Assembly (NCBI RefSeq): GCF_014654895.1
Contig: NZ_BNBE01000004.1
Coordinates: forward strand, 744,001 to 808,000
Length of the DNA stretch: 64,000 bases
DNA from: Streptomyces filamentosus
GTDB lineage: Bacteria; Actinomycetota; Actinomycetes; Streptomycetales; Streptomycetaceae
Direction of reading: 5' to 3'
Shown: piece by piece, positions 9,285 through 16,383 of the stretch
How positions within the stretch are numbered: the stretch's first letter is position 1
How the letters are laid out: every line of letters begins with the position of its first letter
Notes under the pieces: generated by a model
Told to the model about the DNA's origin: nothing
Seen by the model: only the letters and a program-made list of their open reading frames with translations
The model's database searches: none
Made by a program: the position numbers and the translations under genes

Positions 9285-9947
9285 ATGCCCCCGAAGGACT
9301 TCCGCGTCCCCGAGCGCAGGAGACGACGACCCTGGGGCGTCCTGGCCCTCGCCATGCTGTCCGGAATCGCGATGATGCGCAACGGCGCGGGCGTCGCGGA
9401 GGGGCCGCCCCAACCGGCCGCCGCGGCCCGGCCGGTGGCGCGTCCGGTCGTCGCGCCGCCCGCCGAGGCGTCCTCGGGGGTCCGGCCGCTGCCCTTCGCC
9501 CCCGCCTCGCGGATCCGCATCCCGGCGATCGAGGTGGCGGCCCCGCTCATGGACGTGGGGCTCGACGCGGACGGCTGGGTGGCGGCCCCCGACCCGCGGG
9601 ACGCCAACATGGCCGGCTGGTACCAGAACGGCATCGCGCCCGGCCAGCGCGGCACCTCGGTGATCGTCGGGCACGTCGACAACAAGAGCGGCCCGGCGGT
9701 CTTCTACGGGCTCGGCGCCCTGGAGAAGGGCCAGCACGTCGAGGTCGAGCGGTACGACGGCCGGGTGGCGGTCTTCGAGATCTACGGCATCGAGGTGTAC
9801 TCCAAGCAGGACTTCCCCGGCCCGCAGGTCTACGGGGACACCGGCCACCCGGAGCTGCGGGTGATCACCTGCGGCGGCGGCTACACCAAGGCGGGCGGCT
9901 ACGACGGCAACGTGGTCGTCTACGCGCGGATGGTCGGCTCCCGCTGA
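9285..9947 (+). CDS. Class F sortase
   Basis: A 220-residue membrane-anchored transpeptidase: Arg-rich N-terminus, one hydrophobic helix (about 16-35), a Pro/Ala-rich linker, then a sortase beta-barrel. The catalytic residues can be placed: His130 in VGHVDNKSG, Cys196 in the VITCGGGY strand, and Arg215 near the end as the likely third residue. Compactness, the IPAIEVAAPL start and the TCGG rather than TLSTC signature point to class F, whose sorting signal is poorly known. GGGAG sits about five bases before the ATG. Two proteins encoded just to the left carry a shared glycine motif and C-terminal anchor and are the obvious candidate partners. Confidence 0.88.
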   Translation: MPPKDFRVPERRRRRPWGVLALAMLSGIAMMRNGAGVAEGPPQPAAAARPVARPVVAPPAEASSGVRPLPFAPASRIRIPAIEVAAPLMDVGLDADGWVAAPDPRDANMAGWYQNGIAPGQRGTSVIVGHVDNKSGPAVFYGLGALEKGQHVEVERYDGRVAVFEIYGIEVYSKQDFPGPQVYGDTGHPELRVITCGGGYTKAGGYDGNVVVYARMVGSR

Positions 9948-9963
9948 GGCTCCCGCCGGGACG

Positions 9964-10006
9964 CGCGCGCGGAAGGGCCCCGGGGCGTCCCCGGGGCCCT
10001 TCCGCG
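9964..10006. terminator. Bidirectional hairpin terminator
   Basis: Perfect 20-base arms (9964-9983 and 9987-10006) with a 3-base loop lie between the convergent sortase and deacetylase genes. Confidence 0.9.
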
Positions 10007-10020
10007 CGGTCGGCGCGCCC

Positions 10021-10887
10021 TCAGCGGCGGGGCACGGTGATGCCGTACCCCTCGTCGAGGAGCGCGGGCAGGTAGCGGCGGAGCGCGGCGACGCTCTGGG
10101 AGCGGTTCCCGCCGGCGTCGTGCGAGAGGACGACGACGCCGGGCCCCGCGCCGTCGAGGACCCGGCGGACGATGGTGCCGCTGCCGGGCTCGGTCCAGTC
10201 CAGGGTGTCCACGGACCAGGCGAAGGGCTCCATGCCGAGGGCGGCGCCGATCTCGAAGGAGTGCCGGTTCCAGGCGCCGTAGGGGGCGCGGTACCAGAGC
10301 GGGGCGGTGCCCACGGCGCGCTCCACGATCTCGCTGGTGGAGCCCAGTTCGTCGCGGATGCGGGAGGGGCGCAGCTTCGGGACGAGCGGGTGGGACCAGG
10401 AGTGGTTGCCGATCACGTGCCCGTCGTCGGCCATCTCCCTCAGCAGGTCCTGGTTCTCCACCGCCATCTCGCCGCAGACGAAGAACATCGCCCGGCAGTC
10501 GTGGCGGCGCAGGGTGGCGAGGATCGCCGGGGTGTAGCGGGGGTCGGGGCCGTCGTCGAAGGTGAGGACCATGGAGCGGCCGACGCCGGTGAGCGAGAGG
10601 AAGGGCCGGCTCCGGACCGGGGGCAGGGCGCGGGGGCGTGCGGCGGGGGCGTACGCGGTCATGGGCTGGAGCCGGTACGCGGAGGGGCGCAGCCGGGGCG
10701 CGGCGGCCTGCGGTCCCGGGGCGGGGGCCGCGGCGGGGCGCGGGCCCCGGGGGGCGGCGGAGGCCGTGGGGGCGTCGGGGGTGCCGAGCCGGTCGACGGC
10801 GAGCGCCCCGGCCGTGACGGTGACTCCGAGGGCGGCGGCGAGGCCCAGCACCGACCTCCGGCCGATGAGCGGCTGATCGTTTTTCAT
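10021..10887 (-). CDS. Secreted polysaccharide deacetylase (NodB domain)
   Basis: A 288-residue exported hydrolase that should remove N-acetyl groups from a cell-wall or surface glycan. A twin-Arg-like signal (IGRRSVLGLAAALGV, residues 8-22) suggests Tat export; a Pro/Ala/Arg linker follows, then the NodB fold. Carbohydrate esterase 4 motifs are present: TFDDGPD with the catalytic Asp pair at 111-112, metal-binding HSWSHP, RAPYGAWN and the DTLDW segment. Starts at ATG 10887; no strong ribosome-binding site is visible. It is divergent from the universal stress protein gene. Confidence 0.9.
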   Translation of the reverse strand: MKNDQPLIGRRSVLGLAAALGVTVTAGALAVDRLGTPDAPTASAAPRGPRPAAAPAPGPQAAAPRLRPSAYRLQPMTAYAPAARPRALPPVRSRPFLSLTGVGRSMVLTFDDGPDPRYTPAILATLRRHDCRAMFFVCGEMAVENQDLLREMADDGHVIGNHSWSHPLVPKLRPSRIRDELGSTSEIVERAVGTAPLWYRAPYGAWNRHSFEIGAALGMEPFAWSVDTLDWTEPGSGTIVRRVLDGAGPGVVVLSHDAGGNRSQSVAALRRYLPALLDEGYGITVPRR

Positions 10888-10977
10888 GACCAATGGTTCG
10901 TACGGGGAGGGGTGCGGGCCCCTCACCGACACCGGGCCGCCGCCCGATTGCACCCGATGGGCCGATACCCTCGGAAG

Positions 10978-11439
10978 GTGAGCGAACACCAGCCCCACCG
11001 GTTCGAACGCGGCACCGACGGACCCAAGGTGATCATGGCGGGGGTCGACGGCTCGGCCTCGTCCCTGCGGGCGGCGGCCTACGCGGCCGGCCTGGCCCGC
11101 CGGCAGCACGCGCTCCTCGCGCTCGTCTACGTGCAGCCGGTGCTGGCGGGCGGCGCGGCGCTGGGCGCCCCGGTCGCCGGCACCACCGGGGAGATCGCCG
11201 AGAGCCTGGTCGAGGAGATCCGCACCTCGGCGGAGCGCGTGAAGGGCCTGTGGCAGGTGCGCTGGGAGTTCCACACCTTCCGGGGCGACGCCTACGCGGG
11301 GCTGGCGCGCGCGGCGGACGACCTGAAGGCGGACGCCGTGGTGGTGGGCGTCTCGGAGTCGGCGGGGCACCGCTTCGTCGGCTCGGTGGCCGTGCGCCTG
11401 GTGAAGGCGGGCCGCTGGCCGGTCACGGTCGTCCCCTGA
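10978..11439 (+). CDS. Universal stress protein (UspA family)
   Basis: A 153-residue single-domain Usp. The N-terminal strand IMAGVDGSASS and the C-terminal VVGVSESAGHRFVGSVAVRL(V) region correspond to the nucleotide-binding positions of UspA proteins; the second motif deviates from the ATP-binding G-2x-G-9x-G-(S/T) pattern, so ATP binding is uncertain. The GTG at 10978 is chosen because the ATG at 10957 would add seven residues without a ribosome-binding site; both starts are weak. Confidence 0.8.
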   Translation: MSEHQPHRFERGTDGPKVIMAGVDGSASSLRAAAYAAGLARRQHALLALVYVQPVLAGGAALGAPVAGTTGEIAESLVEEIRTSAERVKGLWQVRWEFHTFRGDAYAGLARAADDLKADAVVVGVSESAGHRFVGSVAVRLVKAGRWPVTVVP

Positions 11440-11487
11440 CCGGCCGCCCCGCTTCCCGGGCACCGGCCCGCCCTTCGACCGGTCGCC

Positions 11488-12705
11488 TCACTTCCCGGCC
11501 GTCAGCCCGTCCTCGGCGGCGCCCCGGCCGAGGACGACCTGGCGGATCGTCTCGCGGATGCCGGGGTGGCGGGGGTCGGAGCCGTCGGCGGCGCCGAGGT
11601 TCACCACCCGGCCGCGCCCGGTGTCGAACCACTGCGGCACGAACTCGGCCTTCGTCACCTGCCAGCGGGCGCCCTTCGTGCGGGGCGGGACGAAGGTGAA
11701 GCGGCCGATGCTGCTCTGGTTGCCCCGGGGGTCGAAGACGCCCTCGTGGTTGATCATGTCGCCGGCGATCTGGTCGCCCATGCCGTAGATCACCCAGGTG
11801 CCGTTGACCTTCTCGTACGCCTGCGGCACGTGGGCGTGGGTGCCGACGATCAGGTCGATGTCGGGGCGGCCCCCGGTGGCGGAGGCGGTGAGCGAGCGGG
11901 CGAGGGAGAGCTGCCGTTCGTCGGGTTCGGTCTGCCACTCGCTGCCCCAGTGGACGCTGACCACGACGACGTCGGCGCCCGCGGCGCGGGCCGCCCGGGC
12001 GTCGGCGATCACCCGGCCCTCGTCGAGGAGGTTCACCGCCCAGGGCCGCCCCTCGGGGAGCGGGTAGCCATTGGTGTCGTAGGTGTAGGCGAGCTGGGCG
12101 ACGGTGGCGCCGCCCGCCTTGAGCAGGGTGGGCCGGGCGGCCTCGGCGGCGGTGCGGGCCGAGCCCGCGTGCTTCACCCCGGCGGCGTCGAGGGCGTCGA
12201 GGGTGCGGCCGAGTCCGGCGGCGCCGTCGTCGAGGGTGTGGTTGGAGGCGGTGGAGCAGGAGTCGTAGCCGGTGGCCCTGAGGGCGGCGGCGACCTCGGG
12301 CGGGGACTTGAAGGCGGGGTAGCCGGTGTAGGGCCCGCCGTCCTCCCCGTACACGGTCTCCATGTGGCAGATGGCCAGATCGGCGCGGGAGACGACGGAG
12401 CGCGCCCCGGCGAGCATGGGGCGGAAGTCGTAGCCGACGCCTCCCGCGTCCTCGGCGGCCCGGCGGATGATCGAGTCGTGCGGGAGGACGTCGCCGGAGG
12501 CCACCAGGGTGAAGCCGGCGGGCCGGGGCGCAGGGGCGGCCGGGCGGGGCGCGGCGGAGCCGCTCGACGGGCCGCCCGGTGCGGGTCCTCCGCCGACGGG
12601 GCCGCCCTGGGCACAGGCGGCGACGACGGCGAGCAGGGAGCCGGCGAGGGCGGTGGAGCCGGCGCGGACGATTCTGGCGCGCGCCGGCCTGGTGCCTGCG
12701 GTCAT
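11488..12705 (-). CDS. CapA-family lipoprotein (poly-gamma-glutamate/metallophosphatase type)
   Basis: A 405-residue protein with a short signal ending in a probable lipobox (VVAAC), a Pro/Gly/Ala linker and a CapA (PGA_cap) domain. Family motifs are VASGDVLPHDS at the start of the domain, VVVSVHWGSEW in the middle and IVGTHAHVPQ towards the end, which together line a metal site in this calcineurin-like fold. CapA is known for poly-gamma-glutamate capsule assembly in bacilli, but stand-alone CapA proteins of Streptomyces have no shown substrate and no capB/capC genes lie here. ATG 12705 is favoured over the upstream ATG 12726. The last 70 residues lie close to the stop of the convergent stress-protein gene. 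Confidence 0.87.
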   Translation of the reverse strand: MTAGTRPARARIVRAGSTALAGSLLAVVAACAQGGPVGGGPAPGGPSSGSAAPRPAAPAPRPAGFTLVASGDVLPHDSIIRRAAEDAGGVGYDFRPMLAGARSVVSRADLAICHMETVYGEDGGPYTGYPAFKSPPEVAAALRATGYDSCSTASNHTLDDGAAGLGRTLDALDAAGVKHAGSARTAAEAARPTLLKAGGATVAQLAYTYDTNGYPLPEGRPWAVNLLDEGRVIADARAARAAGADVVVVSVHWGSEWQTEPDERQLSLARSLTASATGGRPDIDLIVGTHAHVPQAYEKVNGTWVIYGMGDQIAGDMINHEGVFDPRGNQSSIGRFTFVPPRTKGARWQVTKAEFVPQWFDTGRGRVVNLGAADGSDPRHPGIRETIRQVVLGRGAAEDGLTAGK

Positions 12706-12984
12706 GACGACTGCCACCCCGATCATAGGAAGAACATGTGTTCTGCCGAATTGATCCCGTGGGCGGCCCGGGGTCAAGGGACCCGGCCGGGGCCGTGGCC
12801 GAACCCCACCGGATCGGACGCACGACCGTCCTTCGCTCGCCGCCCGACCGTTCGGCGTGCCATTCGTCGCTCGTTACGACCGTTCGCCGCAGACCGTTGT
12901 CCGTTCCCTGTCCCCTTCCGGCCGGATGCGTTCGGATACGGCGCGGACGACGAACCGCTGAGCGGGCGGGGAAGGGTGGTACTC

Positions 12985-13560
12985 ATGACGACGGCAACGG
13001 CGGCGGCGACCGTGACGACCGACGAGCGGACGCTCCAGGAGCTCCAGCGGGAGCACGGGCCCGCCCTGTTCTCCTTCCTCCTGGGGCTGACCTACGGGGA
13101 CCGCCAGCGCGCCGAGGACCTGGCCCAGGAGACCCTGGTCCGCGCCTGGCTCCACCCCGAGGCCTTCGACGGCTCCTACGCCTCGATCCGGCCGTGGCTC
13201 TTCACCGTGGCCCGCCGGCTGGCCATCGACGCCCGCCGCTCCCGGCTGGCCCGGCCCGCCGAGATCGGCGACGGCGTGCTCGCGGTCACCCCGGACCCCT
13301 CGGACGCCACCGCGTCGGCCGAGGCGGCGCTCGACGTGCGGGCGGCGGTCCGCGAACTGAGCCCGGAGCACCGGGCTGTGCTGGTCCGGCTCTACTTCCA
13401 CGGGCTCACCGTCAACGAGGCCGCCGTGGACCTCGGGATCCCGGCCGGCACGGTCAAGTCCCGTTCCCACTACGCCCTTCGGCAGCTCGGCCGCTCGCTG
13501 CCGGGCTACCGGCCGCGCCGCGGCGTCGTTGCCGGACCCCGGGCCGCGGCCGCACAATGA
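12985..13560 (+). CDS. ECF-type RNA polymerase sigma factor
   Basis: A 191-residue group 4 sigma factor. Region 2 includes RQRAEDLAQETLVRAWLHPE and IRPWLFTVARRLAIDARRSR; region 4 includes ELSPEHRAVLVRLYFHGLTV and GIPAGTVKSRSHYALRQL. The length and SigL/SigK-like region 2 fit an ECF factor usually paired with a zinc anti-sigma factor, yet the next gene is a thioesterase and no anti-sigma gene is adjacent. The ATG at 12985 is preceded by AAGGGTGG. Confidence 0.9.
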   Translation: MTTATAAATVTTDERTLQELQREHGPALFSFLLGLTYGDRQRAEDLAQETLVRAWLHPEAFDGSYASIRPWLFTVARRLAIDARRSRLARPAEIGDGVLAVTPDPSDATASAEAALDVRAAVRELSPEHRAVLVRLYFHGLTVNEAAVDLGIPAGTVKSRSHYALRQLGRSLPGYRPRRGVVAGPRAAAAQ

Positions 13561-13564
13561 CGCC

Positions 13565-14014
13565 GTGACGCTCCCTGACGCCGTGACACCGGCTCCCGCC
13601 GTGGCGCTGACCCCCGCCGCCGCCGAGAAGATCCTCGCCGACAACTTCGCCCCCTGGGTGCTCGACCTGGGCCTGACGGTCGACTCCGTCGACGGCCGCG
13701 GGGCCGTCCTCCGGCTCCCCTGGTCCGACCGGCTGGCCCGCGAGGGCGGCGGCCTCTCCGGCCAGGCCCTGATGGCCGCCGCCGACACGGCCACGGTGAT
13801 CGCCGTCTCGGCGGCCCGCGGCGGCTTCGTGCCGATGACGACCGTCCAGCAGTCCACCAGCTTCCAGCGGGCGGTCCTCGACACCGACGTCCTGGTCCGC
13901 GCCCGCCTCACCAAGCTCGGCCGGCGGATGGCCTTCGCCGACATCACCCTGACCGCCGAGGGCTCCGACGAACCGGCCGCCCACGCGACCGCCGTCTACG
14001 CCCTGCTCGGCTGA
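13565..14014 (+). CDS. PaaI-type hotdog thioesterase
   Basis: A 149-residue hotdog-fold protein that probably hydrolyses acyl-CoA. The core GGLSGQALMAAADTATVIAV (the hotdog helix with its Gly-rich entry) and the TTVQQSTSFQRAVLDTD strand pair match PaaI-like thioesterases. Only four bases separate its GTG from the stop of the sigma gene, so the two are probably cotranscribed. In-frame upstream TTG is possible but overlaps the sigma gene's end. Confidence 0.8.
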   Translation: MTLPDAVTPAPAVALTPAAAEKILADNFAPWVLDLGLTVDSVDGRGAVLRLPWSDRLAREGGGLSGQALMAAADTATVIAVSAARGGFVPMTTVQQSTSFQRAVLDTDVLVRARLTKLGRRMAFADITLTAEGSDEPAAHATAVYALLG

Positions 14015-14076
14015 CGCGCCGCCCCCTCCCCCGGGCTCCCGTCCGGGGAGGACCACGGGGGTCTATGCACTCGATG

Positions 14077-14095
14077 TATACGCGGTGCGTATAGT
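14077..14095 (+). promoter_or_regulatory. Palindromic operator overlapping a leaderless promoter
   Basis: TATACGC-GGT-GCGTATA (14077-14093) is a perfect 7-base inverted repeat with a 3-base centre. A good -10 box TATAGT (14090-14095) overlaps its right arm and ends seven bases before the ATG at 14103, so the transcript is likely leaderless and a repressor on this site would block it. The regulator is unknown. Confidence 0.6.
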
Positions 14096-14102
14096 CGCGA
14101 TC

Positions 14103-14606
14103 ATGTCCTCACGACCCCGCACCCCCTCCCTGCCCCGCCTGTTCAAGGCGGTCGTCGTCACCCTGATCGCCGTCGGCGCCTCGCACGTCGTCCTCTCCGA
14201 CACGCTCCGCTTCTCGCTGGTCGCCCAGGCGTCCTCCGCGCTCGGCGCGCCGACCGGCTACTCCGCCGACCAGGCGTTCACCGCCGCGCTGATGAACACC
14301 GCCCTGCTCATGCCGTTCGTGCTGTGGGCCGGGATGCGCCTGGCCGGGGAGCGGTCCCCGGGCGCCATGGTGCTGGTGGGGAGCACCGGGTGGATCGTCA
14401 CCGTCTGGCGCGGGATCGACGCCCTCGACGACTCCTTCGGCGCGATCCTCCCCCTGCGGTCGCTCGCGCTCGTCGTCGGCGTCACCGCGCTCGCCTCGCT
14501 CGTCCGGCGGCGCCCCTCCCCCGCCCCCGCCGCCCCCTCCGCCCCTCGGACCCCACCGGCACCGATCCGGCCGGAGAACGTATCCGAAACCACACCGGCG
14601 AGTTGA
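14103..14606 (+). CDS. Small four-helix membrane protein
   Basis: A 167-residue protein with four hydrophobic segments (about 12-32, 58-80, 92-108, 118-135) and a Pro/Ala-rich C-terminal tail. The FRFSL..QASSALGAP and WRGIDALDDS motifs recall small DUF4345-like membrane proteins, but I am not certain of that assignment. There is no ribosome-binding site; the ATG sits seven bases after a -10 box, consistent with leaderless translation. A palindrome in the promoter suggests control by a TetR- or GntR-type repressor encoded elsewhere. Confidence 0.7.
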   Translation: MSSRPRTPSLPRLFKAVVVTLIAVGASHVVLSDTLRFSLVAQASSALGAPTGYSADQAFTAALMNTALLMPFVLWAGMRLAGERSPGAMVLVGSTGWIVTVWRGIDALDDSFGAILPLRSLALVVGVTALASLVRRRPSPAPAAPSAPRTPPAPIRPENVSETTPAS

Positions 14607-14654
14607 GCAAAGCGGTCCACGCGGACGCTCCGAGCGGAGGAGGCTCTGCTCCGG

Positions 14655-15173
14655 GTGCCGAGAACCGAGGGACCCGACGTCCGGGAGAAGGTGGGAGCGT
14701 TGCCGCCCGAGAGCACGAACGGCGCCGGCCGCAGGAGCGGCGGCGGTCTGGCCGTACCGATGGCCTGGCTGTGCGCCGAGTACCTGGCCGACCAGTACCT
14801 GACCGCCGCCGGGCTCGCCGAGCCCGGCTCGCTGGAGCACCGCGCCTCCCTGCGGGCCCTGGCCCTCACGGTCCACCTGTCCGGGGAGCCCGCGGCCGAC
14901 GAGTGGCTGCGGCTCACCGTCCACGAGGCGGGCTGGCCCGACTGGGTGGAGGAACGGCTCGCCGCCGAGGCGGCCGAGGACCCCGGCGGGGCCGACCTCG
15001 CCCTCGCCCTGGGCGCCTGGCGGGCCCTGCGGGAGACCTGGGTGCACGCCGCCGACCTGGACGGGCCCTCCGCCCCCGGCACGAGCCTCCCGGTGGACGA
15101 GGCGTCCCGGACCTGGGTGCCCGCCTGGCGGCTGGGGCTGCCCCTCGCCCACCTCGCCCTGTGGCTCGCCTGA
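14655..15173 (+). CDS. Hypothetical protein of unknown function
   Basis: A 172-residue soluble protein, rich in Leu/Ala/Trp and predicted mostly helical, with no motif I recognise. The GTG start at 14655 has a GGAGGAGG about eleven bases upstream, and third-position G/C bias holds through the frame, so the gene looks real. It ends five bases before the convergent histidine kinase stop. Confidence 0.65.
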   Translation: MPRTEGPDVREKVGALPPESTNGAGRRSGGGLAVPMAWLCAEYLADQYLTAAGLAEPGSLEHRASLRALALTVHLSGEPAADEWLRLTVHEAGWPDWVEERLAAEAAEDPGGADLALALGAWRALRETWVHAADLDGPSAPGTSLPVDEASRTWVPAWRLGLPLAHLALWLA

Positions 15174-15177
15174 TCCG

Positions 15178-16383
15178 TCACCGCGTCGGCGACGGATGCA
15201 CCCCCGGACGGTACTTGGGGAAGCGCGCGGTCACCTTCATGCCCGCGCCGACGCCGGTCTCGATGACGAGCGCGTACTCCGCCCCGTACACCTGGCGCAG
15301 CCGCTCGTCGACGTTGGACAGGCCGATGCCGGAGCCGCCCGGGTGCTCGCCGCGCAGCACCGCCCGCAGCCGCTCCGGGTCCATGCCCGCGCCGTCGTCC
15401 TCGACGGTCACCACCGCCTCCGCTCCGGCGTCCCGCGCGGCGATGGTGACCCGGCAGCCCCGGTCCGTCAGGCCGTGCTTGACCGCGTTCTCCACCAGCG
15501 GCTGGAGGCAGAGGAAGGGCAGCGCGACCGGCAGGACCTCCGGGGCGATCTGGAGCGTCACCTTGAGCCGGTCGCCGAAGCGCGCCCCGGCCAGCGCCAA
15601 GTACTGCTCGATCGCCCGCAGTTCGTCGGCGAGCTGGGCGAACTCGCCGTGCCTGCGGAAGGAGTAGCGGGTGAAGTCGGCGAACTCCAGGAGCAGGTCG
15701 CGGGCCCGCTCCGGGTCGGTGCGGACGAACGAGGCGATGGCGGCGAGGGAGTTGAAGATGAAGTGCGGGGAGATCTGGGCGCGCAGCGCGCGGATCTCCG
15801 CCTCCACCACCCGGGTCCGGGAGCGGTCCAGCTCGGCCAGCTCCAGCTGGACCGAGACCCAGCGGGCCACCTCGGTCGCGGCCCGCACCAGCACCGCCGA
15901 CTCCCGGGAGCCGTAGGCCACCAGCGCGCCGAGCACCCCCTCCTCGCCGGTGAGCGGGGCGGTCACCGCCCAGCGCAGCTCGCAGCCGGGGTCGGCGCAG
16001 CCGGTGGGCGCCGAGCGGCTGCGGCCGGTCTCCAGGGTCGCGGCGGCCAGGCCGGGCACGCCCGCGTGGTGGTGCGCCTCGCCGGGCCCGTCCCAGGCGA
16101 GGACGGCCGTGCCGTCGGTGAGGCACAGCGCCTCGGTGCCCAGCAGCGAGCGCAGCGGGCGGACCGCCCGTCCCGCGGTCTCCCCGGTGAGCCCGGCGCG
16201 CAGCGGCGGGGCGGCCAGCGAGGCGGTGTGCAGGGTGTGGAAGGTGGCCCGCTCCACGGGGGTGCCGAGGTCGGGGTGGGCGGCCCGGCCGCCGCGCCGG
16301 GCGGTGAGCCGGCCGAGGACGAAGCCGGCCGTGAGCAGCACGGTGCCCGCGGCGCTCGCCGCGGCCAGGACGATGCCGGTCAC
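15178..16383 (-). CDS. LytS-type sensor histidine kinase
   Basis: A 401-residue membrane sensor kinase: one N-terminal hydrophobic helix (about 4-24), a GAF-like region (about 60-180), then the His_kinase (LytS/YehU) domain with the phospho-accepting His207 in SPHFIFNSL, and a HATPase_c domain (PLVENAVKHGL, EDDGAGM, GSGIGLSNVDERL). The family signals to LytTR response regulators, one of which is encoded in the same operon at 18603-19358. Its GTG overlaps the stop of the symporter gene (GTGA), indicating coupled translation and suggesting that kinase and transporter levels are matched. Confidence 0.93.
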   Translation of the reverse strand: MTGIVLAAASAAGTVLLTAGFVLGRLTARRGGRAAHPDLGTPVERATFHTLHTASLAAPPLRAGLTGETAGRAVRPLRSLLGTEALCLTDGTAVLAWDGPGEAHHHAGVPGLAAATLETGRSRSAPTGCADPGCELRWAVTAPLTGEEGVLGALVAYGSRESAVLVRAATEVARWVSVQLELAELDRSRTRVVEAEIRALRAQISPHFIFNSLAAIASFVRTDPERARDLLLEFADFTRYSFRRHGEFAQLADELRAIEQYLALAGARFGDRLKVTLQIAPEVLPVALPFLCLQPLVENAVKHGLTDRGCRVTIAARDAGAEAVVTVEDDGAGMDPERLRAVLRGEHPGGSGIGLSNVDERLRQVYGAEYALVIETGVGAGMKVTARFPKYRPGVHPSPTR

